A stretch of DNA of 28,512 nt from GWB1-39-12 sp964435575 (lineage in GTDB: Bacteria > Patescibacteriota > Microgenomatia > UBA8517). Location: NCBI GenBank assembly GCA_964435575.1, contig CAYSZS010000016.1, forward strand, positions 1 through 28,512, in the 5' to 3' direction. The position numbers were made by a program, and so were the translations under genes. Shown piece by piece: positions 14,885-22,915 of the stretch (positions within the stretch are counted from its first letter, which is position 1; every line of letters begins with the position of its first letter). Under the pieces are notes generated by a model. It had not been told where the DNA came from and made no database searches. It worked only from the letters and a program-made list of their open reading frames with translations.

Positions 14885-15532
14885 TCAGCCCGCTGACCTT
14901 TGTAGATAGTGTTCACCTGAAAGAAGGTATTTTGCTCCCGATTTTTTATAATTTGCACCCCAGACGTTTTTCCTGGCTGCGCGTCTATTTACCGCATGTA
15001 ACCAAATACTTGCTTCCTCAATTTTTCGTCTAAAAGATTTAACAAACTCAAGGAGTTTTTCAAAGAAAATGACATGGTATATTCCCGGCTCCACAGGTGC
15101 CTGAAATGCGGCAACTTGGGTTTCTTCTGCCAAATCTTCTGTTTTTTGGGCTAAAAAGAGAATTTCTTCACGAATTGCGGTTAATTGCATTCTTAGTTCA
15201 TTAGTCTTTTTCTCAACCTGTACCCGCTCTTCTTCGAGAAGCCTTCTTTCAAAAGAAACTTGTTTTTTGGCTTTCTTGACTTCTTCGTAGCGGCCCGACA
15301 GGATTTCACTAAATTCAATTGCCTCACCCGGAACAATTTCGCCCGAAAAGTTTTTGGGGCCAGATCTTATGCCAAGAAGCTGTTCCATGAAATCTCCCGG
15401 AAGTTTGGCGGCTTCACTGCGCATCTTTTTGGCAGTTTCCGCACCAATGTCTTTTAAATCGTCTTTAAAAGCTTCAAGTGGGTTTGGTTGCCTTGGTAAT
15501 TTTTGGCCTTTATTTTTACCGTTTATGTCCAT
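14885..15532 (-). CDS. Coiled-coil protein, DUF5660-like
   Basis: About 215 residues from ATG 15532 (an in-frame TTG at 15547 is less likely). It has an N-terminal charged region (NPLEAFKDDLKDIGAETAKK), then FMEQLLGI and GEIVPGEAIEFSEILSG. A long coiled coil follows (about residues 85-145, RLLEEERVQVEKKTNELRMQLTAI), then a conserved-looking block PVEPGIYHVIFFEKLLEFVKSFRRKIEEASIWLHAVNRRAARKNVWG. The arrangement matches the DUF5660 family found mainly in Microgenomates, as I recall it; its function is unknown. It follows tig by 17 nt and is probably co-transcribed. Confidence 0.7.
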   Translation of the reverse strand: MDINGKNKGQKLPRQPNPLEAFKDDLKDIGAETAKKMRSEAAKLPGDFMEQLLGIRSGPKNFSGEIVPGEAIEFSEILSGRYEEVKKAKKQVSFERRLLEEERVQVEKKTNELRMQLTAIREEILFLAQKTEDLAEETQVAAFQAPVEPGIYHVIFFEKLLEFVKSFRRKIEEASIWLHAVNRRAARKNVWGANYKKSGAKYLLSGEHYLQRSAG

Positions 15533-15549
15533 ATTTAGTTGGCGCAATT

Positions 15550-16440
15550 TTACATCAACGAGGTCAAATAATCAAGTGCTTTTCTGCGTCTTAATATTGC
15601 CTCGATAAACTTTCTCCTGTCGGGAGTGTCAAGTTCTTTTGCAAGTTTTGGATCGGCCTGAGCAGCATTAATCGCCGCGTCAATATCTTTGGTCTCAATA
15701 GTTAGATTTTCCTTTTGAGCTACTTCACTTAGGATAAGGTCGATTGAAATTGCATCCTGAGATTGTTTTTCGTATTCCTGGCGTAAAGTTTGGGAAGTTT
15801 TATTAATTGAAGCGAGATAGCTTTCTAAAGACAGACCCAACTTTTCCAGTCTTTCTAAAAGCTTTGCTAAGCGGCTATTTACTTCTTCCTCAATAAGAAC
15901 TTTGGGAACCTTTAAATTTATTTTTTCAATAAGCGTTTTCAAAATTTGTTGCTCTTTCTCTTCCCGACTGGGCTCTTTTTCTTCTTTAACTTTCCCGGGG
16001 ACCCAAAGCGATTTAGCACGATTTATACCCGTGATATCTTTTTTGTAATCGCCGAGTTCTATTTTAGGAATTTCGCAGGTAACAGCCCTAACCTGCCAAT
16101 CTTCGCCTTCTTGGGCTTTGACAAGTTCAAATTTAGGGTAAATCGCGGGTTTAATTTTATGAACGTTTATTGCATCAGCCAATAATTTTGGAAGAATTTT
16201 CGAGAGAGTTTTCTCCAAGAGCGTATTTTGAGGAACGTGCTCGATCACCTTGTCAACCGGCGCATTGCCTTTCCTGAATCCGGGAACTTCGAGATCTTTC
16301 CCGAACTCTTTTGCGGCTTCATCCCGTGATTTTTTGACGTTTTCAAAAGGAATAGTAAAGGTTATCTGAATAGTTCCGTTATCGGAGCGAGCAATCACAG
16401 AGTCTGTATTGGTTTTAGGATTAGTTTTTTTTGCTGGCAT
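15550..16440 (-). CDS. tig: Trigger factor without the PPIase domain
   Basis: Ribosome-associated folding chaperone. The N-terminal ribosome-binding domain is recognisable by VPGFRKGNAPVDKVIE, the loop that docks on L23. The helical C-terminal domain runs from about KTLIEKINLKVPKVLIEEEVNSRLAKLLERLEKLGLSLESYL to the end. The protein has about 296 residues where about 430 is normal; the central FKBP-type PPIase domain is absent and replaced by a short charged linker (GKVKEEKEPSREEKEQQ). The start is ATG 16440 (MPAKKTNPK); a longer frame to 16479 is not favoured because a TATAAT box lies there. Confidence 0.92.
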   Translation of the reverse strand: MPAKKTNPKTNTDSVIARSDNGTIQITFTIPFENVKKSRDEAAKEFGKDLEVPGFRKGNAPVDKVIEHVPQNTLLEKTLSKILPKLLADAINVHKIKPAIYPKFELVKAQEGEDWQVRAVTCEIPKIELGDYKKDITGINRAKSLWVPGKVKEEKEPSREEKEQQILKTLIEKINLKVPKVLIEEEVNSRLAKLLERLEKLGLSLESYLASINKTSQTLRQEYEKQSQDAISIDLILSEVAQKENLTIETKDIDAAINAAQADPKLAKELDTPDRRKFIEAILRRRKALDYLTSLM

Positions 16441-16446
16441 GGGAGT

Positions 16447-16452
16447 ATTATA
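16447..16452 (-). promoter_or_regulatory. -10 box of tig, leaderless spacing
   Basis: TATAAT lies only 6 nt before ATG 16440, so transcription should begin at or next to the A of the start codon. The upstream -35 region is formed by palindromic repeat family 2 (AGGATTTTAATCCT). Confidence 0.6.
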
Positions 16453-16457
16453 ACCTA

Positions 16458-16619
16458 AAAGGATTAAAATCCTAAGCACTAAATCCTAAATTCTAAACAA
16501 ATTTCAATGTTAAAAATTCAAATAATAAATCATGAACACTTCCAATAATGTGATTTGGGCTTGTGTATTTGAGTTTTGAATTTGTTTTGGATTTAGAAAT
16601 TGAAAATTAGGATTTTTCA
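16458..16619. repeat. Palindromic repeat family 2, copy a
   Basis: The left arm AATCCTAAGCACTAAATCCT and following CTAAACAAATTTCAA mirror the right arm (GAATTTGTTTTGGATTTAG, then AATTAGGATTTTT). The 17-nt string ATCCTAAGCACTAAATC also occurs at 20951. It fills the gap between tig and the small basic protein gene. Confidence 0.8.
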
Positions 16620-16624
16620 GAAGA

Positions 16625-16789
16625 CTATCCTTTATGCTGGGTTCTAAACTGAGCGGGGTTAAATTTTTGTTGTGGGGAAGAAAATTTGCTTTTGCCTCCA
16701 CTAAACAGGCTTCCCTTGAAGTGATCGGGGGTTCTGTATTTTGGTCCCGCGGCGTTTGGCGCTGACTTGGATTTGATAAATGTTTTCAT
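16625..16789 (-). CDS. Small basic hypothetical protein
   Basis: A 54-residue protein from ATG 16789 (MKTFIKSKSAPNAAGPKYRT). It is rich in Lys, Ser, Pro and Gly, with no hydrophobic segment; the end is PAQFRTQHKG. AAGG directly precedes the ATG, and a TATAAT box (16810-16805) is 15 nt upstream, giving transcription and translation signals of its own. Composition suggests a disordered, nucleic-acid- or ribosome-associated protein, but this is a guess. It could be spurious. Confidence 0.5.
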   Translation of the reverse strand: MKTFIKSKSAPNAAGPKYRTPDHFKGSLFSGGKSKFSSPQQKFNPAQFRTQHKG

Positions 16790-16827
16790 CCTTCGACGAG
16801 TAATATTATACAACTTTGAAGCAAAAT

Positions 16828-17178
16828 TTATTTGCTTTTCTTTTCTTGGGCAAGTTTATGGAGAAACAAACTGACCAGCGAAAGTACAATTGAGGCTATT
16901 ACTGCCGTCATAAAGTTTTCGATTGTAAATCCGGGAACTACAAAGCTTACTCCCCACAAAAGTACCACATTAATAAGGAATGCGGTAATCCCGAAAGTAA
17001 TTATGGAAAGAGGAATAAAGATTATTTGTAAGACCGGTTTTATAAATGTGTTAACGACGCCGATTACAACTGCGGTTACGATAGTGTCCCAAAATGTTTC
17101 AAATGTGAAACCCGGAACTAAATATGAAACAATAAGCAAAGTAAATATATTTAAAGCTAAAGTGATAATTAACTTCAT
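16828..17178 (-). CDS. Four-helix membrane protein, phage holin IV (PF04020)-like
   Basis: A 116-residue protein with four hydrophobic segments: MKLIITLALNIFTLLIVSYLV, TIVTAVVIGVVNTFIKPVLQII, FIPLSIITFGITAFLINVVLLW and FMTAVIASIVLSLVSLF. The internal duplication PGFTFETF/PGFTIENF and the NTFIKPVL-IP-LTFG pattern are typical of the family annotated as mycobacterial-type holin or DUF360-like. These are common chromosomal proteins of unknown function and need not be phage derived. Confidence 0.85.
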   Translation of the reverse strand: MKLIITLALNIFTLLIVSYLVPGFTFETFWDTIVTAVVIGVVNTFIKPVLQIIFIPLSIITFGITAFLINVVLLWGVSFVVPGFTIENFMTAVIASIVLSLVSLFLHKLAQEKKSK

Positions 17179-17266
17179 AAGATGTCGGTATCTGAAATGG
17201 CTTAATGGCTAACGTCTAGAATATTTTAATAATGAGGTTTGTAAATATTATTGTCAACCATTGGTT

Positions 17267-18340
17267 TCAATCTTGGTACTTATTAAAAAATTCTAGATCT
17301 CTTTGGATAACGCTATCCCAGCTAGGGTGCATATTGTGGTCGGTCGCAGGATATTTATTAAATATAACATCTTTATCAAGAGATTTAAGTTTATCGACCA
17401 GTTCGTTACTCCAAGTAACAGGGACGGCATCATCCTCAATCCCCTGCTGAATTTGAAGCGGTGCTATAATTTTATCCAAATAGTTTGTAAGAGAGTAAAG
17501 TTCGACGTCGTAGTCTTTTTCGAATTCAGAAAGCTCTCGCCTTATCAATTTTCCTCGATCGATAGACTCGTCTGTGTAGTAAAGTACTGAATATGGAAAA
17601 GGTTTGGAAACGGGTGCCCAGAGCGTTGTTGGGTAATCGGCTCCGGTTATTTCCAAAACAGTCAACGCGATTTGACCGCCGTTTGAATGACCCCACAGGT
17701 AAATAGTTAATTGGTTAGTTAGTTTGTTCGTTACTTCGTAAGGATTTGAAATAGTGTCGGATATTTTTATAATATTTGGGCTATTTGGCAAATGGTTAAT
17801 TGTTTCGAGAAGACTCAAGACAGTAACATAAGTTTGGAAGCGGGTTTCAAAGATGTTTGCAGTTTCTTCATCGGAACCTCCATACCCCAGAAAGTCCGGC
17901 GCAAAGGTAATAAATCCTCGTTCGGCGAAAAACCCTGATGCGTTTCTTGTACCGTCACCTGTTTTAAAAAGTTGTTGGTCGATATAACCCCGAAGCATAA
18001 TTATTATGGGAAATCTTTTAGCCCCCGACTCGGAAGGGACATTAATTTGTCCGGTTACCTTTTTTAGAGTTTTGCCGTCGAGATTTGGGTTAAATTCGAA
18101 TTCAAATAGATAGGATGAATATTCAGTCTCTTCCTTTAAAATCTCCTTAATTTCAAGTTTGCCGGGTTTGATTTCGGTTTTAGCAAGGTTTTCAATGGTG
18201 TATTTCTCTAAGGGTTTTGATTTTTGCCTGTCGGTAAGAGATATTGGAATGTTGTCAGATAGTTTAAGTCTGTCACGAAGATAGTATCCTGCCAAAAAAG
18301 ATACTCCCACAAGAATCAGAGTAACTAGGGGCTTTTTCAT
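17267..18340 (-). CDS. Membrane-anchored alpha/beta hydrolase (dienelactone hydrolase/prolyl oligopeptidase-like)
   Basis: A 357-residue serine hydrolase with one N-terminal membrane helix (PLVTLILVGVSFLAGYYL), so the domain probably faces outside. The nucleophile elbow is GHSNGG with S219. The oxyanion strand is PIIIMLRGY, and the acid and base are likely D303/D304 (QGIEDDAVP) and H335 (ATDHNMHP). DFLGYGGSD is a typical lid-side motif. Just before the elbow, about residues 201-212 (EVTNKLTNQLT) are encoded by a TTAGTTAGTTT-type repeat and have no obvious counterpart in relatives, where the strand normally follows directly. Substrate unknown. Confidence 0.85.
   Translation of the reverse strand: MKKPLVTLILVGVSFLAGYYLRDRLKLSDNIPISLTDRQKSKPLEKYTIENLAKTEIKPGKLEIKEILKEETEYSSYLFEFEFNPNLDGKTLKKVTGQINVPSESGAKRFPIIIMLRGYIDQQLFKTGDGTRNASGFFAERGFITFAPDFLGYGGSDEETANIFETRFQTYVTVLSLLETINHLPNSPNIIKISDTISNPYEVTNKLTNQLTIYLWGHSNGGQIALTVLEITGADYPTTLWAPVSKPFPYSVLYYTDESIDRGKLIRRELSEFEKDYDVELYSLTNYLDKIIAPLQIQQGIEDDAVPVTWSNELVDKLKSLDKDVIFNKYPATDHNMHPSWDSVIQRDLEFFNKYQD
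17702..17740. repeat. TTAGTTAGTTT-type repeat inside the hydrolase gene
   Basis: The plus strand reads AGTTAATTGGTTAGTTAGTT then TGTTCGTTACTTCG. It resembles the minus strand of 14824-14884 apart from small indels. It is translated in frame as EVTNKLTNQLT. Confidence 0.6.
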
Positions 18341-18355
18341 AGTCTGAATTGTACA

Positions 18356-19768
18356 CTAAAGTGCAAAAAATTTTTGAAGATTTAAAATAATCGTGAAGGT
18401 CGAAAAGCCGCCGTAGAAAAGGAATGCACAGCCAACGGCAATTACTCTAAAAAGCGACGGTCTCAAAGGTTTCTCAAGTAGCGTCATGTTTGTCCAGAGG
18501 ATAAGTCCCGAATAGATAAACATTGAAATTGCGTTTAGAACTGCCCCTGTCACGACCAACGCGAGCGGTTCCGTGAAGCCTAAGGCAAAAATAATAATTC
18601 CGGCAAATATTTGCAGCCACAAAAATCCATAGAAAAATTTCGGTAGCTTATCGGTCGTAAATTTATTTTTGTCGATTATGACTAAATTTTCGCTAGAGAT
18701 CCTTGCGTTAGAACCGTAAACACTAAACTGTGTTCCGAAAAGCATGACTGCGGCCATCAGTAAGAAAAATGTTCCCAAAAAAGGAAAAGTTCTGCTCGCG
18801 ATGACACCCCCTTCTCTTATGACAAAATTAATACTCGTTTCGACCCCGGGGTCTTTGTAAACGGTTGCGTAAGCCAAAAGTGAGAGAAGAATCATTGTAA
18901 AAGCGCCGGTTATCCAAAAAACAATTGCGTGCTCGAGGTTTATTCGTTTCCACCAAGTTTTAAATTGTCGGACATTTTCGCTATTTGATTCAAACGTCGC
19001 CCCCTCTAGTCTAACATCTTCCTTTTTACCCGACAGAATATTGGTTATGTGCCCCGCGTATTTGGCCATTCCGTAACCTTTTTCTTTGACATATAAGGAT
19101 TGGGCAAGATTTAAATTACCTCCGGCACCAGCATATGCAAGTGCTCCCAGAAAAGTTGCAACAGGTAGGCCTGCGGGTAAAAACCAAAATCCTTCTCCCA
19201 GACCGAAAATTCCCTTGGAAAGCGCAGTCCAGTCGGGCGATTTTGCAAAGTAAAGTGTTATCAGAAAGACAAATGGAATACCAATAAGTATTATCGCTTT
19301 TTGAATCTTTTCCTGAGTTTTATAGACTATATGTCCCAGACTAAAGAGTCCGCCCAGAATAAGAAGTAATATTATGCCAACGTACTTTGAATACATTATG
19401 CCCATTGCCGATGATATTAACTTTGCCGAAGAGGCCATTATGCCCGGCCAGAGCCAAGGGATTAGAGTTGTTGCCGTAAACCAGTAGGGAGTGAATTTCC
19501 CGAACTTTCGGGTCAGACCGACAAAAATGCTCTCACCCGTTACCAGAGTGTACCTTTCAATTTCCATATTAATAAAAAACTGGAATGTAATTCCCAGTAT
19601 AGCCGCCCAAATAATTCCCAGCCCGAAATTTGAAGTAAGATACGGCCAGAGAATAAGTTCTCCGCTTCCAAGCCCGACTCCCAAGATAATAAAACTTGGC
19701 CCTATCAACTTTCTCAAGGGCCAGGGGGCGGGTAGTTCCTGTTTATTAAGGGGAGAAAGTGTACTCAT
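18356..19768 (-). CDS. Nramp-like transporter with non-canonical metal site
   Basis: About 470 residues with roughly 11 membrane helices in the LeuT/Nramp arrangement. Helix 1 contains GPSFIILGVGLGSGELILWP, where classical Nramp has DPGN. Helix 6 contains ATFLGALAYAGAGGNLNLAQSLYVKEKGYGMAKY, where classical transporters have MPHN. The key Asp, Asn, Met and His ligands are therefore replaced by Gly-Ser-Gly-Glu and Gly-Ala-Gly-Gly-Asn. A hydrophilic loop between helices 6 and 7 is expanded (YAGHITNILSGKKEDVRLEG). It belongs to the divergent Nramp-related group; the cargo may not be Mn or Fe. ATG 19768 is preferred to the adjoining TTG. Confidence 0.8.
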   Translation of the reverse strand: MSTLSPLNKQELPAPWPLRKLIGPSFIILGVGLGSGELILWPYLTSNFGLGIIWAAILGITFQFFINMEIERYTLVTGESIFVGLTRKFGKFTPYWFTATTLIPWLWPGIMASSAKLISSAMGIMYSKYVGIILLLILGGLFSLGHIVYKTQEKIQKAIILIGIPFVFLITLYFAKSPDWTALSKGIFGLGEGFWFLPAGLPVATFLGALAYAGAGGNLNLAQSLYVKEKGYGMAKYAGHITNILSGKKEDVRLEGATFESNSENVRQFKTWWKRINLEHAIVFWITGAFTMILLSLLAYATVYKDPGVETSINFVIREGGVIASRTFPFLGTFFLLMAAVMLFGTQFSVYGSNARISSENLVIIDKNKFTTDKLPKFFYGFLWLQIFAGIIIFALGFTEPLALVVTGAVLNAISMFIYSGLILWTNMTLLEKPLRPSLFRVIAVGCAFLFYGGFSTFTIILNLQKFFAL

Positions 19769-19823
19769 CAAGATAGTTTAGGGCAATATTAGTGTATTTG
19801 GCAAGGAATAATTATATTTAAGT

Positions 19824-20789
19824 TTAGGAGCAGAAGATTCTGGGAATACGAATTCTGAGAAAGCCAATCTTGAGCGGTAAGAACTGCAAAGTGCATACAC
19901 TTGTTTTACCGGGGAATCGAAAAACGCCGATTACAAATGATTCAGGAGTAGGTTCGGGTGTAGGAGTTGGAGTTGGTTCGAGTGTAGGCGTAGGCTCCTC
20001 TGTTGGCGTAACCTCCTCTGTCGGGGTTGGGGTCGCTTCTTCTGTCGGTGTAGGAGTAGGCTCTTCGGTGGGAGTAAGAGTAACCTCCTCTGTCGGGGTT
20101 AATGTTTCGGTTGGCGAAATTTCTTCGGTTGGAGTAACTTCCTCTGTAGGCGATGCGGAAGGTTCAGACGGCGTTTCAGCGGTTGAACCTGTATTTTGCG
20201 GTTCGCTGGTTGCGCGAATAGCAAAATCATTAGCATTATTATCGGTATCTTCACCATTACCTCCTGTGGAATTGCTCTCTCCAGGTTTTCTTTCAATACT
20301 TTGATTTGCGGTTGGATTTGTCGGAAAAGGTGAGGTTTCGACAAAAGCGTTTGTGGCGGATCCCAAAGCAACACCGTCTATAATTGTTCCGGAATCTTCC
20401 GCCCCTTGACGAAGGGCTATTCCATTATCGGCAGCCAGTGTTGCAGCCGTTACGGTGTCAGGAGTAACTGGAGGTGTCCAACCGCTATTGGCCCAAAGAT
20501 AAAATCCGTGAGGAGGTATAATTGTTTCGGAATCCCAAGCTTTTATAGAGGTATCTGACGTGCCTGAAGACGAGCGCTTAACCAATCTGTGGCCATTTAG
20601 GTCAAAGTTACTGTCTGTGGGATTGTAAAGTTCAATAAAATCATCGTTGGTATTTGTTCCTGCAATTTGTACTTCCGAAATTACAACATGGGTTGCGGCA
20701 GAGCGGACGGTTGTTACGTGTTTATAAGATAAAGCTATGAGAAGGAAAAAAGAAAGTAAAATTGGGAGTATAAGATACTTTCTGGGCAT
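19824..20789 (-). CDS. Secreted lamin-tail-domain protein with a Pro/Thr/Glu-rich stalk
   Basis: A 321-residue protein. It has a signal peptide (KYLILPILLSFFLLIALSY), then a lamin-tail domain (about 33-190) recognised by HVVISEVQIAGTNTNDDFIELYNPTDSNFDLNGHRLVKR, PPHGFYLWANSG and SIERKPGESNSTGGNGEDTDNNANDF. A stalk of PTEEVTPTEE-type repeats follows (about 205-288). The end (SFVIGVFRFPGKTSVCTLQF...IPRIFCS) has two cysteines and basic, hydrophobic residues. The DNA of the stalk is a degenerate tandem repeat prone to length change. Probably a surface-attached adhesive or structural protein. Confidence 0.85.
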   Translation of the reverse strand: MPRKYLILPILLSFFLLIALSYKHVTTVRSAATHVVISEVQIAGTNTNDDFIELYNPTDSNFDLNGHRLVKRSSSGTSDTSIKAWDSETIIPPHGFYLWANSGWTPPVTPDTVTAATLAADNGIALRQGAEDSGTIIDGVALGSATNAFVETSPFPTNPTANQSIERKPGESNSTGGNGEDTDNNANDFAIRATSEPQNTGSTAETPSEPSASPTEEVTPTEEISPTETLTPTEEVTLTPTEEPTPTPTEEATPTPTEEVTPTEEPTPTLEPTPTPTPEPTPESFVIGVFRFPGKTSVCTLQFLPLKIGFLRIRIPRIFCS

Positions 20790-20947
20790 GTTTTTAAAAA
20801 TTATTACTTTTATAGTAGAAATAAAAAATCCAAGGTGTCAACTGCATCTTAATACGTCCCTTTTAATCATTTTGCCTCTTGATTTGTATATTTTTCGGGA
20901 TTATAACTAAAGTAAAGATTCGGGTAATATTTGGAATATAAAGGGAA

Positions 20948-21174
20948 TAAATCCTAAGCACTAAATCCGAAATCCTGAACAATTTTAAAAATTACAAATT
21001 ACAAATTACAAATGACAAATGACAAGTGAATATTAAATGTCAAAATCTAAAGGCCAAAAGTCTCCTTTTTACCAGTTTGTTATTTAGTCATTTAACATTG
21101 ATTTGGCATTTGGTATTTAGCATTTGAACTTAATATTATTTAGGATTTAGAAATTTGGATTTGGGATTTTTAAA
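20948..21174. repeat. Palindromic repeat family 2, copy b, with internal short tandem repeats
   Basis: This occupies most of the 388-bp gap 20790-21177. The left arm AAATCCTAAGCACTAAATCC mirrors the right arm ATTTAGGATTTAG-AAATTTGGATTTGGG. Inside are ATTACAAATTACAAATGACAA-type units (20990-21026) and a second inverted pair (CAAATGAC.../...GTCATTT). It ends 4 nt before the next gene's ATG and so probably carries that gene's promoter. The part 20790-20947 shows nothing clear beyond AT-rich sequence. Confidence 0.8.
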
Positions 21175-21177
21175 AAT

Positions 21178-21438
21178 ATGGTGGGAAGAATTAGCACACC
21201 AGTATCAGTTAGTCTTTCTTTCGACGGCAAAAGTAAGCGGGTTTTTCCCAAGTGGTTGGTTTGGAATGGCCGACTCTACCCTATCGTTAAAATCGGACTT
21301 CATCATACATATCGATCGGGTCGTACCCTTTTCCACGTTTTTTCGGTTGCCAGTAAAAGCCTATTTTTTCGTTTGGTTTTTAATACCGATAACTTGCATT
21401 GGAGATTGGAGGAAATTTCGGATGGAATGCCAAGTTGA
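21178..21438 (+). CDS. Small protein partnered with the Y-family polymerase (DUF6504-like)
   Basis: An 86-residue protein: MVGRISTPVSVSLSFDGKSK, then FPKWLVWNGRLYPIVKIGLHHTYRSGRTLFHVFSVASKSLFFRLVFNTDNLHWRLEEISDG. The pattern of a W-x-G-R-x-Y-x-V strand, a basic stretch and a closing W-x-L/V-x-x-x-x-DG resembles the small domain (DUF6504) often found beside or fused to ImuB/DinB polymerases. It lies 80 bp upstream of the polymerase gene on the same strand, which supports a role in translesion synthesis. No ribosome-binding site is obvious. Confidence 0.7.
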   Translation: MVGRISTPVSVSLSFDGKSKRVFPKWLVWNGRLYPIVKIGLHHTYRSGRTLFHVFSVASKSLFFRLVFNTDNLHWRLEEISDGMPS

Positions 21439-21439
21439 A

Positions 21440-21490
21440 TGGTTAAATTGCTAAATAGTTATATGGTTATATCTTTAACCATTTAGCCAT
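21440..21490. repeat. Inverted repeat between the polymerase partner and polymerase genes
   Basis: GCTAAATAGTTA (21450-21461) pairs with TAACCATTTAGC (21476-21487), one mismatch, 14-nt loop. Similar GGCTTAATGGCTAA text lies at 17198-17212. Confidence 0.65.
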
Positions 21491-21518
21491 CTAACAATGT
21501 AACAATTTTAGTCTGATT

Positions 21519-22778
21519 ATGCTTAAACATGAAACCACAACTCAACTGTTCTTCAATTCTAAACAATCAACCATTATTCATATTGATCTTAATTCCTGTT
21601 TTGCAACCATTGAGCAGCAGGCAAATCCGCATTTAAGGGGGAAGCCAATTGCGGTCGCGGCTTACACCACTCCCAGTGGATGTATCGTTGCCCCGTCTAT
21701 AGAGGCAAAAAGGTACGGTATAAAAACCGGAATGCGGGTGAAAGACGGCAAGGTGTTATATCCTGATTTGATAATATTGCCGCCTGATCCATGGAAGTAC
21801 AGGAATGTACACCTTGCTCTGCGTAAATTGTTGGCGGATTACACTTATGACGTTACCCCGAAAAGTATAGATGAGTTTGTATTAGATTTTCGGAACTTTT
21901 CTGGTTCTCCGATGCATGAGAAAGCACGAGACATTAAAAGAAGAATAAGAGAAGAAATCGGAGAATGGTTGACGGTTTCGATTGGTATTGCCCCCAATAG
22001 ATTTTTGGCAAAACTTGCCTCGTCTCTTCACAAACCCGACGGTTTGGATGAGATTAATAAAGATAACTTCTTAAACTGTTACTCTAAACTTAAACTTACC
22101 GACCTTCCATATATAAAGATCCGAAACGCGATTAGGCTTAATAATATGGGAATTTACACGGTTACCGATTTTTATCAAGCGCCTTTGTGGAAATTGAAAG
22201 CGGCTTTTGAGTCGATAAACGGTTATTACTGGTTTATGCGGATTCGAGGTTGGGAGATCGACAACGTGGTTTTCGGGCGACGAAGTTACGGAAATTCTTA
22301 TGCTCTACCTAAGGCATTATCAACTCCCGAAGAACTTTCCCCGATTTTATCCAAATTAGTTACAAAGATGAGTGCGCGCTTAAGACGCGCCGGCTATAAA
22401 GCGAGAGGAATTCATCTTGCAATCAGTTACCGAGACGGAAGTTTTTGGCACAAAGGGGTTACTTTGGAAAGTGTAATTTTTGACACGCGCGATATTTATA
22501 AAAAGGCTTTTAAAATACTCCATGGCTTTTCACAGGTAAAACCCGTGCGCGATATTGCAGTTTCCTGCTTTAATCTAATAAAGTCAAGCGAAACACAGTT
22601 AGAGCTTTTCGAGGATGTTGTTAAAAAGGAAAAACTGGTTAGTTCAATAGATAAAATCAATGAACGTTGGGGAGATTTCATCATTACTCCTGCAAGAATG
22701 ATTGCCGTGTCCGATGCGGTTCCTGATAGAATCGCATTTGGAGGGGTAAAGGAATTGGAAGAATTTACACTAACGTAA
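21519..22778 (+). CDS. Y-family (DinB-like) translesion DNA polymerase
   Basis: A 419-residue lesion-bypass polymerase. The palm residues are present: D23 in IIHIDLNSCFATIEQ and D118-E119 in TPKSIDEFVLDF. The fingers contain TTPSGCIVAPSIEAKRYGIKTGM; the palm/thumb has SIGIAPNRFLAKLASSLHKPDG. A little-finger domain starts near RRSYGNSYALPK. QLELF (360-364) is a beta-clamp-binding motif, so clamp recruitment is likely. The protein is longer than typical Pol IV, and the end is variable. Its TAA stop is formed by the left arm of palindromic repeat copy B. Confidence 0.93.
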   Translation: MLKHETTTQLFFNSKQSTIIHIDLNSCFATIEQQANPHLRGKPIAVAAYTTPSGCIVAPSIEAKRYGIKTGMRVKDGKVLYPDLIILPPDPWKYRNVHLALRKLLADYTYDVTPKSIDEFVLDFRNFSGSPMHEKARDIKRRIREEIGEWLTVSIGIAPNRFLAKLASSLHKPDGLDEINKDNFLNCYSKLKLTDLPYIKIRNAIRLNNMGIYTVTDFYQAPLWKLKAAFESINGYYWFMRIRGWEIDNVVFGRRSYGNSYALPKALSTPEELSPILSKLVTKMSARLRRAGYKARGIHLAISYRDGSFWHKGVTLESVIFDTRDIYKKAFKILHGFSQVKPVRDIAVSCFNLIKSSETQLELFEDVVKKEKLVSSIDKINERWGDFIITPARMIAVSDAVPDRIAFGGVKELEEFTLT

Positions 22779-22915
22779 TGCCAATATACGAATGCGTGCG
22801 AATGCTACGAATAAATACAAATTATGTAGACTGCAAGACCATTGCCTAAATCCAAAACCATTTGTATCTATATGTATGCATTGGCATTATTCGAATTTAT
22901 TAGCATCATTATATC
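22774..22915. repeat. Dispersed palindromic repeat, family 1, copy B
   Basis: Homologous along its length to 3641-3785. Inverted ends TAATGCCAAT (22776-22785) and its complement (22880-22889). It bridges two convergent genes, and the stop codons of both (polymerase TAA 22776-22778, DUF192 TAA 22911-22909) fall within its ends. As a long hairpin it could also terminate transcription in both directions. Confidence 0.85.

Noticed and set aside
16828..17178. Holin-like protein as evidence of a prophage
   Set aside because: No other phage genes are present, and the family is common in bacterial chromosomes.
16832..17212. Plus-strand 126-codon ORF
   Set aside because: It is the antisense of a well-formed four-helix membrane protein gene and matches no family.
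19870..20304. Plus-strand ORF rich in Val/Gly/Ser repeats
   Set aside because: It is the complement of the PT-rich stalk; the opposite strand has a signal peptide and a lamin-tail domain.
20990..21026. CRISPR-like short repeats (ACAAATTACAAATGACAAATG)
   Set aside because: Units are 7-8 nt, degenerate, without spacers, and there are no cas genes.
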